5,546 nt of DNA from an uncultured Bacilli bacterium (GTDB taxonomy: Bacteria; Bacillota_I; Bacilli_A; RF39; UBA660). The stretch spans positions 1-5,546 of the forward strand of contig CANROR010000076.1 in assembly GCA_947632275.1 (NCBI GenBank), given 5' to 3'. The translations under genes and the position numbers were made by a program. Positions 1 to 4,930 of the stretch are shown here, one piece after another. Under the pieces are notes generated by a model. That model did no database searches and was not told where the DNA came from. It was given only the letters and a program-made list of their open reading frames with translations. Within the stretch, counting starts at the first letter, position 1, and the number at the start of each line of letters is the position of its first letter.

Positions 1-407
1 TCATCGGTCCAGAGTAATTCTTTAATTGCTTTTTTCTTATCTTGGCGACCCATGGTTTTGTCACAGATAATCTTTTCCAATTTATTCGCCGCAGAGTCAT
101 TCAAAATATAACCATAATCTTTGACTACATCGTAAAATTCATCATAGATACGTTGAAAATCAGAACCACTTTGACTAAATTTCCCTTCTACCAAAAAATG
201 TCCACGATGTTTTAAAATATGTTGTATAGCTAAAAAATATAACCTCAAATCAAAATGCTCATTTGGGTCTGCATGAATCAAAGCCTTTCGCAAATGCCAA
301 ATAGTAGGATATAAATCATGAAATTTTTTATCTGTAAACTCTTTATCATTAAACAAAGTATTACGGGATAGATTCTTTAAATTTTTGTCTTCCTCATAAA
401 CCGCGAA
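1..407 (-). pseudogene. cas9: Cas9 fragment lacking its N-terminus (5'-truncated, continues off the left edge)
   Basis: Cas9 is the RNA-guided DNA endonuclease of type II CRISPR-Cas systems. Read from 407 down to 1, the frame is open for 135 codons. It carries the recognition-lobe signature LYPTIWHLRKAL, then FDLRLYFLAIQHILKHRGHF and LVEGKF, matching YPTIYHLRK and DLRL..LA...K.RGHFL.EG of streptococcal and other Bacillota Cas9. The fragment opens with FAVYEEDKN, which aligns with the FLVEEDKK stretch about 105 residues into SpCas9. RuvC-I, with its catalytic Asp, and the Arg-rich bridge helix are therefore absent. The preceding codon is the TAA of the MnmM-like gene in the same frame. No in-frame ATG or GTG lies near the 5' end. 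The only early alternative start, a TTG at 356-354, has no convincing ribosome site. Without RuvC-I the product could not cut the non-target strand and would probably misfold. The call as a Cas9 piece is firm. Whether it is a genomic scar or an assembly join is open. Confidence 0.93.
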
Positions 408-1271
408 TTAACTTTTTTGAATTATGACTAAAAAAGGAGCAATCGGATTCTCGGTATTTCTTTTTATTTGATAAGGATAATTATTAGTTTTAAGCCAATT
501 TAAAATTTCTTGTTGTTCTTTATTGCCTTCGGCATGTCCTGGATAAATTACAATGAGAATTTTCCCGTTAGGATTCAAAATTTTTAAACCATTATTAAGA
601 GCCTTTAAAGTACTACTTGCTTTCGTTGTTATATTTTTATTGCCATTAGGTAAATAACCTAAATTAAATAAAATGATTTTTACTTTTTTATCTAATTTTA
701 AATTAAGCATATTTTCATGACTATCCCAATATAAATAAACATTATGGTAATCTTTAACTTTTATTTTCGTGGCTCCTATTGCTTCTTTTTGAATATCATA
801 ACCAAATACTTTACCTTTAGAAACAAGTGTTGCTAAAAACAAAGTATCGTTCCCATTACCGACAGTGGCATCAATTACATAATCATCTTTTTTTATTATT
901 TCTAAAATTTCTCTTCGGACATAATTTAAGATACTTTTATTAAATCCTTGGTAAGTTTTTCTAAAATTTAGATTTTGCTTTACTTCTTTTTTAAAAGGCA
1001 TTTCGAAAACTTTAATATTAGCATCAAGATTTTCTAAAAGAAAAGTTAAATTATTTATTATTTCATCTTTATTGGCTATTTGTTCCGTTAATTTTATTTT
1101 TAAACCATAAATATGTAATGAATTAATAATGTTAATAACTTCTAACTTATTAACATCATTTATAGATATTACAATATTTTTATTTTGTTTTTTTAATTGT
1201 TTAACGTTTTCTTTAAAGTTATCATTGGCATCAAAAATAATATCTAAATAATTATGAGTTTCCTTTTCCAT
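408..1271 (-). CDS. mnmM: MnmM-like SAM-dependent tRNA wobble-uridine methyltransferase with N-terminal extension
   Basis: Residues below count from the upstream ATG at 1280. Residues about 110-290 match the MnmM/YtqB family (Pfam rRNA_methylase), cytosolic enzymes that in Bacillus methylate nm5(s2)U34 of tRNA to mnm5(s2)U using S-adenosylmethionine. Visible motifs are the SAM-binding DATVGNGNDTLFLA (137-150), an acidic strand end YDIQ (161-164), the family signature NLGYLPNGNKNITT (206-219), YPGHAEG (246-252) and the C-terminal PFLVIIQKS, which ends like YtqB. The first ~105 residues are extra: YtqB is about 190 residues in total. They read as alternating strands and helices (IVISI, VNKLEVINIINSL, KIKLT, KDEIINNLTFLLENL, IKVFE) of unknown role. 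The start at 1271 is preferred because AAGGA at 1285-1281 sits 9 bases upstream of it. The ATG at 1280 would touch the ribosome site directly. The stop abuts the Cas9 fragment, so no terminator follows. The enzyme looks intact. Confidence 0.85.
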   Translation of the reverse strand: MEKETHNYLDIIFDANDNFKENVKQLKKQNKNIVISINDVNKLEVINIINSLHIYGLKIKLTEQIANKDEIINNLTFLLENLDANIKVFEMPFKKEVKQNLNFRKTYQGFNKSILNYVRREILEIIKKDDYVIDATVGNGNDTLFLATLVSKGKVFGYDIQKEAIGATKIKVKDYHNVYLYWDSHENMLNLKLDKKVKIILFNLGYLPNGNKNITTKASSTLKALNNGLKILNPNGKILIVIYPGHAEGNKEQQEILNWLKTNNYPYQIKRNTENPIAPFLVIIQKS

Positions 1272-1280
1272 TTTTTTCAT

Positions 1281-1333
1281 TCCTTTAAAGTATTATAGCA
1301 TTATTCTTCAAAATGAAGAGTTAATTTATTATA
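1281..1333 (-). promoter_or_regulatory. Candidate promoters and ribosome site of the MnmM-like gene
   Basis: Two TATAAT boxes read leftwards: one at 1297-1292 and one at 1333-1328 inside the symmetric palindrome. The proximal box would start transcription near 1285, leaving the AAAGGA ribosome site (1286-1281) at the very 5' end of the mRNA. The distal box gives a more normal leader of about 50 bases. Neither has a good -35 at 16-18 bases (CTCTTC for the proximal box, TTACAA for the distal one). Which one is used cannot be told from sequence. Confidence 0.45.
1305..1319. repeat. Short palindrome TCTTCA-AAA-TGAAGA, possible operator
   Basis: This is a perfect 6-bp inverted repeat around a 3-base centre, in the 97-base space between the divergent mnmM and coiled-coil gene starts. 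It overlaps the TTCAAA that serves as -35 for the rightward promoter and lies just upstream of the proximal leftward -10. It is therefore well placed to let one repressor affect both directions. The XRE-family protein two genes downstream is a natural candidate binder, but that is inference. The site is short enough to occur by chance in AT-rich DNA. Confidence 0.35.
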
Positions 1334-1335
1334 AT
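1307..1335 (+). promoter_or_regulatory. Promoter of the three-gene coiled-coil/HTH-CYTH operon
   Basis: TTCAAA (1307-1312) and TATAAT (1330-1335) are separated by 17 bases, the ideal sigma-A spacing. The -10 is perfect and the -35 matches TTGACA in four of six positions. Transcription would start near 1342, giving a leader of about 27 bases that contains the AAGGA ribosome site at 1356-1360. The -35 overlaps one palindrome and the -10 lies in another, so regulation by a dimeric repressor is plausible. Confidence 0.6.
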
Positions 1336-1339
1336 AAAT
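1324..1339. repeat. Perfect 16-bp palindrome ATTTATTATAATAAAT with a -10 box on both strands
   Basis: The sequence equals its own reverse complement over 16 bases and carries TATAAT on the plus strand (1330-1335) and on the minus strand (1333-1328). It may be a symmetric bidirectional promoter core for the two divergent genes, an operator, or both. Being made of A and T only, it has a real chance of arising without selection in this composition. Confidence 0.45.
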
Positions 1340-1368
1340 GTTAAAATTTAGTTGTAAGGAATGAAAAT

Positions 1369-1917
1369 ATGGATAATTTAGAACAAGAATATTTAAAAAT
1401 TAAAGCGGTTTTAAACCAAAAGCAAAAAGAAATTGGGCAATTATATAATGAAAAGGTGGAAGTACAAAATTTTTTTAAGTTACAAAAAGAAGTCCAAGAA
1501 CTGCAAGAACAAATGCTAAAAATAATCAAGGCAATTAATAGCCAAAATTGGTCAACTTGCAAGCATATTTGGCTTGTTACCAAACAAAGCTATGATCCGG
1601 GCGAAGGGCGAACTTACAATTACTGTAGTTGTCTTAAATGTGGTCTTTCTTATGAAGTTTTTGATGAATATGAAACTAAAGGAAAGGAAGCATTAAATGA
1701 TTTAACTAAAGCCCAAATGTTTGAATTTTTACAAAAGCATCCTAGTGCTCGTTATCGTGGCTTACATTCCAATTATTATGCCAATTTAGAAGAAACCCAA
1801 AATATTTATCGAAAAATAAAAAAAAGAAATCCAGACTTATCTGATGAAATAGTGTTACAATTAATTGAAGAACAATTAAATAAGAAAAAAGGACTTACAC
1901 GGAAAAGGAAAGGATAA
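1369..1917 (+). CDS. Coiled-coil protein with putative zinc-knuckle cysteines, function unknown
   Basis: I do not recognise a named family for this 182-residue soluble protein. Residues 1-55 are rich in E, K, Q and L with heptad-like spacing and probably form a coiled coil. The middle holds CKH (C64, H66) followed by YCSCLKCGLSYEVFDE (C86, C88, C91). CxH plus CxxC about 22 residues later resembles a small zinc ribbon. Residues 105-182 look helical and end in a basic tail KKKGLTRKRKG, which could touch nucleic acid. No signal peptide or membrane segment is visible. The ATG is supported by AAGGA at 1356-1360, 8 bases upstream. An earlier ATG at 1361 opens only a six-codon frame. It is the first gene of an operon, with only 4 bases separating it from the HTH-CYTH gene, so its role is probably tied to that regulator. 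DNA or RNA binding is inferred, not shown. Confidence 0.8.
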   Translation: MDNLEQEYLKIKAVLNQKQKEIGQLYNEKVEVQNFFKLQKEVQELQEQMLKIIKAINSQNWSTCKHIWLVTKQSYDPGEGRTYNYCSCLKCGLSYEVFDEYETKGKEALNDLTKAQMFEFLQKHPSARYRGLHSNYYANLEETQNIYRKIKKRNPDLSDEIVLQLIEEQLNKKKGLTRKRKG

Positions 1918-1921
1918 TCAA

Positions 1922-2647
1922 ATGGGGATAGGGCAAAAAATAAAGAAATTAAGAAGAGAAAATAATTTATCGCAAAAGGAATTGGCACGTCAACTTTTTG
2001 TAACCGATAAAACTATTTCAAGTTGGGAAGTGGAAAGAACTGAACCTGATATAAATGCTTTATGTAGTTTAAGTAAAATTTTTAATTGTAATTTAAGTTA
2101 TTTAATAAATGATGAGATAAAAAGAAATGATATTGAAACGGAAATAAAAATTGAACTTAGACTCAAAGAATATTTAGATTTAAAAATTTTATTAACCAAT
2201 AGGACTAAATTAATCGCCGAAATAAAGCAAATTGATACTTATTTTAAACCTTTAAAAAATAAAAATACTTATTTAAGAATTCGAAATGTTGGTAATAAAA
2301 ATATTGTTACTTATAAGGAAAAACAAAAAAATTATTGTGATGAACTAGAAGCGGAAATTGACGATGCTAAAAATATGGAAAAAATATTTGAACGTTTAGG
2401 TTTAAAAAAAATAGGTGTCGTGGCCAAATCACGAATAATTTATAATTATCAAGATAAGTATGAAATAGCTTTAGATAATGTTAAAAATGTTGGTTATTTT
2501 ATTGAAATTGAAATTAAAAAATACGAATTGGCAAAAGATGAAGAATATCAAAAATTATTACAAGTAGCTAAGGATTTTGGCTTAAATTTAAAAAATAAGT
2601 CTACTAAACACTATTTGGATTATATTTTAGAAAGAAGGCAAAAATGA
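1922..2647 (+). CDS. XRE-family helix-turn-helix regulator fused to a CYTH (triphosphate tunnel) domain
   Basis: Residues 4-62 form a classic XRE/HTH_3 DNA-binding domain: LSQKELARQLFVTDKTISSW, then PDINALCSLSKIFN and LSYLI. From residue 70 to the end the protein reads as a CYTH domain of the CyaB/thiamine-triphosphatase type. It has the ExExK signature (E72, E74, K76), DTYF (105-108), YLRIR with R119 and R121, TYK (130-132), KSR (169-171), D185 in ALDNVKNVGYF, and the final IEIE (E194, E196). In known CYTH enzymes these residues line a tunnel that binds metal and the triphosphate of ATP, thiamine triphosphate or polyphosphate. All appear present, so the domain could bind, hydrolyse or cyclise a triphosphate. 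The fusion suggests a transcription factor gated by such a ligand (inference). AAAGGA at 1909-1914 supports the start. The stop TGA overlaps the next start as ATGA, implying translational coupling. Domain calls are strong; ligand and targets are unknown. Confidence 0.87.
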   Translation: MGIGQKIKKLRRENNLSQKELARQLFVTDKTISSWEVERTEPDINALCSLSKIFNCNLSYLINDEIKRNDIETEIKIELRLKEYLDLKILLTNRTKLIAEIKQIDTYFKPLKNKNTYLRIRNVGNKNIVTYKEKQKNYCDELEAEIDDAKNMEKIFERLGLKKIGVVAKSRIIYNYQDKYEIALDNVKNVGYFIEIEIKKYELAKDEEYQKLLQVAKDFGLNLKNKSTKHYLDYILERRQK

Positions 2648-3396
2648 ATTATTTAGAAGCTAAAGAAGAATTAAAAATAAAAAGTAAAGAATTAAATCAA
2701 GATATGCAAAAGTTAAATCAGGAAAAAGAAAATAAAATTAGGGAAGCAACTAAGAAAATTATCGAAGAGTATGCTAGTCTTATAACTGAAAAAGAAAATG
2801 AAAGGCAAGCTTTAGCTACCAAAATAGAGCAAATTAATTTACTTTTTTATAAATATTCGCTTTTTGATAATGAACGTTTGGGCATAATAATAAGTGCGTT
2901 AATGAGTATTTTTGAATCCGAAGAATACAAATATGAGGTAAAAGAAATAAAAGTAACGCGGTCTATTTTTGATTCTTGGGGAAGCAACTATGAAACCATA
3001 AATGAAGAAGTGGCCTTAGTTTATAAAAAAGGTTTTAATATTGCATTAATTAAATCGGAAAAAGATTTAATTAAATATGATTGTTTAGTATTAGGTCAAA
3101 AATATTATATTGATGATTTAAGATTTTATAATAAAAAAGGTAGCAGTTTTTTAGTTAATATAAATCCTAAATATGCATATGTCAAAGATTTTATTGATTA
3201 TTTAATTTTCGAAAAAATAAATCAAGAAGTTAAAAATATTTCCTTTGATGAAATGAAAGAATATTTAAAAAAATATCTATTGGTACACCAAAATGACGTT
3301 GAATTAAATTATCAAAAAAGAATGAATGCTAGAATGGCCGATGCTTTAGAAGCGCAAAAAAATTATAGTTTAACCAAAATTTTAAGTAATTTATAA
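2644..3396 (+). CDS. Coiled-coil protein of unknown function, coupled to the HTH-CYTH regulator
   Basis: This is a 250-residue soluble protein that I cannot assign to a family. Residues 1-65 are almost all E, K, N, Q, L, I and A, with regular hydrophobic spacing, and should form a long coiled coil. Residues about 66-190 look like a mixed alpha/beta domain (strands such as EEVALVYKK, FNIALIK, YDCLVLG, SSFLVNI). Residues 190-250 are again helical and charged. There is one cysteine, no zinc motif, no signal peptide and no membrane span. Its ATG overlaps the regulator's TGA by 4 bases (2644-2647), with GAAGG at 2634-2638 as ribosome site, so the two are almost certainly made together and may interact. 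Like the first gene of the operon it begins with an acidic/basic helix, but I see no clear alignment between the two. It could be a partner or effector of the regulator; this is inferred from position only. Confidence 0.8.
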   Translation: MNYLEAKEELKIKSKELNQDMQKLNQEKENKIREATKKIIEEYASLITEKENERQALATKIEQINLLFYKYSLFDNERLGIIISALMSIFESEEYKYEVKEIKVTRSIFDSWGSNYETINEEVALVYKKGFNIALIKSEKDLIKYDCLVLGQKYYIDDLRFYNKKGSSFLVNINPKYAYVKDFIDYLIFEKINQEVKNISFDEMKEYLKKYLLVHQNDVELNYQKRMNARMADALEAQKNYSLTKILSNL

Positions 3397-3399
3397 CTA

Positions 3400-3428
3400 T
3401 TATTTTAAGGAAATTAGTGTTAAAATAA
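3400..3428. repeat. 9-bp inverted repeat TTATTTTAA / TTAAAATAA with 11-bp spacer
   Basis: The arms at 3400-3408 and 3420-3428 are perfect reverse complements. The right arm contains the TAAAAT -10 box of the next gene, so binding of a dimeric regulator would block that promoter. As an RNA hairpin it has no G-C pairs and no following U-run, so it is a poor terminator. An operator or chance AT symmetry are the two reasonable readings. Confidence 0.4.
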
Positions 3429-3447
3429 CATATAAAGAAGTTGGAGG
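3418..3447 (+). promoter_or_regulatory. Extended -10 promoter and strong ribosome site for the 474-codon gene
   Basis: TGTTAAAAT at 3418-3426 fits an extended -10 (TGnTAnnnT). The -35 region 17 bases upstream (TATTAT) is poor, which extended -10 promoters tolerate. GGAGG at 3443-3447 lies 7 bases before the ATG at 3455 and is one of the best ribosome sites in the window. The gene may therefore be expressed independently of the preceding operon, although no terminator separates them. Confidence 0.45.
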
Positions 3448-3454
3448 TTTTGGT

Positions 3455-4879
3455 ATGCAATATAAAAATATCGCATTAAAAGGGGAAAAAAAGCAACAAG
3501 TTTATTTAGTAAAGTATCGAGGAAATTTAGCTAAATATATTTATAGTTTAGAACAAAAAAACGAAAATTTAGCGAAAGAATTATTAAATCCTAGTCCAAA
3601 TAATATGGCGTATTTTGTTGTTAACGACGAGGATTGTTTAGGAGCTATTTTAATTAATCCTGCTAGCGAAACTAAAAATATTAATTTAGAAATTTTATTA
3701 GATGAGGCTAAATTAAGTCAAGATGGTATTTATAATGTGGTTGATAACATTGTAACTTCCTTGGGTTGGTATTTATATGATAAAGAAAATATAATTATTA
3801 AATTGGATAATGGTTTTGACTTAACAACTTATAATCGCCATAAATATGTTAGAAAACCAATTGGTAAAGGTCAAATGATTTATCAATATTATAATCGTAA
3901 TCATAAATTGATAACTAATCTTACTCATCAAATGATGGAAACTCAAACTAATCTTTTAAATAATGATCAATATTGGGTTGAAGATGTAATCGATGATAAT
4001 ATCGCTTATGTTAATAATAATTTAAAACCTGAAAAATTTTTCGTTTATCCTTTAGAAGAAGCTTTTTATAATACTAGTAAAATTACGTGGAATTTAAATG
4101 AAAATTCTAAAAATAAAAACAAAATTATTTTTCAAAAAGACGGCAAAATTGAATTTATTAAAAATTCTTTAAAAGATGATAACTTAAGTTACCGAATTTG
4201 TAGTTGGATTGATCAAAATCATTTTCGTTTAGAAAATAAAGCTTTAAAATTGGATTTAGAATGGATGCCAACGCTTTATGTGGTAAATTTGGATAAAACC
4301 CAAGTAGTTGTTAATAAAGATGATAATACTAGACAATATCGTTATTCGAGTAATGATAAAAAAAGTAAAGTTGATATTGAAATAAAAATAAAAGCAACGC
4401 AATTTCAAGAATTTAATATCATGTTCTATACTTATGATAACGAACATATATTAGAAAGCGAGTATTTATTTGAAGTTTCTTTAAGCGATGATAGATATTC
4501 ATTTAAACATATTAGTTATGAAGGAACTTTTGATTTAATTCCGTATTTAAAAGAAGAAGATAAAGTTTTATTATTTAATTTAAAAAGAGGAAATTTACCA
4601 ATTGAAAAATTAGATAAAACTATTCAAAGATTAGTTAAAATTATTAATATTTATGCTAGTAGTAAAGATTTAACTATGGTTGGTTATGAAAATTTAGTTT
4701 CTGTAGCCAATATAATTTTGGCCGAAGATAAAGTTATTAATTATTTAAAGGGAATAAATGGGGAAATATTAGTTCCGAATATTCAAGAAAAAGTAACCAA
4801 CTTTTTAGACGAAAAAAATCGGGCTAAAGTTAAATATTTAAGTAGAAGTAGATCGTTAAAAAAACAAGAACGAAATTAA
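3455..4879 (+). CDS. Hypothetical 474-residue protein with a possible degenerate GNAT-like N-terminus
   Basis: I do not recognise this protein. Residues about 1-150 have an order of elements reminiscent of a GNAT acetyltransferase fold: strand MAYFVVNDEDCLGAILI (51-67), strand NINLEILLDE (75-84), a helix GIYNVVDNIVTSLGW (91-105) and then KENIIIKLDNGFD. The acetyl-CoA loop (Q/RxxGxG/A) is not evident, so activity is doubtful and the assignment tentative. Residues 190-360 are rich in short beta strands with many aromatic and charged residues, perhaps a beta-sandwich binding region. Residues 380-455 look helical, and the tail YLSRSRSLKKQERN is strongly basic. There is no signal peptide or membrane segment. 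Hand-counted lines are only about 15-23% GC, with very many Asn, Lys and Ile, typical of fast-evolving lineage-specific genes. The start is supported by GGAGG at 7 bases. Function unknown. Confidence 0.75.
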   Translation: MQYKNIALKGEKKQQVYLVKYRGNLAKYIYSLEQKNENLAKELLNPSPNNMAYFVVNDEDCLGAILINPASETKNINLEILLDEAKLSQDGIYNVVDNIVTSLGWYLYDKENIIIKLDNGFDLTTYNRHKYVRKPIGKGQMIYQYYNRNHKLITNLTHQMMETQTNLLNNDQYWVEDVIDDNIAYVNNNLKPEKFFVYPLEEAFYNTSKITWNLNENSKNKNKIIFQKDGKIEFIKNSLKDDNLSYRICSWIDQNHFRLENKALKLDLEWMPTLYVVNLDKTQVVVNKDDNTRQYRYSSNDKKSKVDIEIKIKATQFQEFNIMFYTYDNEHILESEYLFEVSLSDDRYSFKHISYEGTFDLIPYLKEEDKVLLFNLKRGNLPIEKLDKTIQRLVKIINIYASSKDLTMVGYENLVSVANIILAEDKVINYLKGINGEILVPNIQEKVTNFLDEKNRAKVKYLSRSRSLKKQERN

Positions 4880-4923
4880 TTTACATATTTTGTTTTCATT
4901 GATAAAATAATAATAAAGGAGAG
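4880..4923 (+). promoter_or_regulatory. Sigma-A type promoter and ribosome site of the DUF362 gene
   Basis: TTTACA (4880-4885) is followed after exactly 17 bases by TAAAAT (4903-4908), and the -10 is extended by TGA (4900-4902). AAAGGAGAG at 4915-4923 gives AGGAG nine bases before the ATG at 4931. Transcription would begin near 4915, so the leader is very short. The -35 begins one base after the stop of the preceding gene, and no terminator hairpin is visible between the two genes. Confidence 0.65.
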
Positions 4924-4930
4924 ATGAAAA

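Noticed and set aside
340..420. Readthrough or re-initiation producing an MnmM-Cas9 fusion
   Set aside because: The separating codon is TAA, the least leaky stop. The first in-frame alternative start (TTG at 356-354) has no ribosome site, and the nearby ATG at 400-398 is out of frame and closes after six codons.
1..1368. CRISPR array or tracrRNA next to the Cas9 piece
   Set aside because: No spaced direct repeats are visible, and the sequence upstream of the fragment is fully coding MnmM. Any such elements must lie outside the window or have been lost.
1341..1583. Minus-strand 80-codon open frame
   Set aside because: It lies antisense to the N-terminal coiled-coil coding region, has the Cys/Phe/Ser-rich composition of a reverse reading of Glu/Lys codons, and lacks a homologue I recognise.
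1806..1988. Minus-strand 60-codon open frame
   Set aside because: It is antisense across the junction of two well supported plus-strand genes; its Phe/Leu/Ser-rich product is a reverse-reading shadow.
2636..2656. UGA recoded as Trp (Mycoplasma-type code), extending the HTH-CYTH protein
   Set aside because: Trp is TGG in the recognised proteins and no ORF needs an in-frame TGA. Recoding would add only three residues before TAG, and the ATGA overlap explains the site.
3397..3454. Intrinsic terminator after the three-gene operon
   Set aside because: The only inverted repeat is all A and T with an 11-base loop and no following T-run, so it would not form a stable terminator hairpin.
4256..4447. 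Minus-strand 63-codon open frame
   Set aside because: It sits entirely inside the 474-codon gene, and its Ile/Phe-rich sequence is what antisense of AT-rich coding DNA gives.
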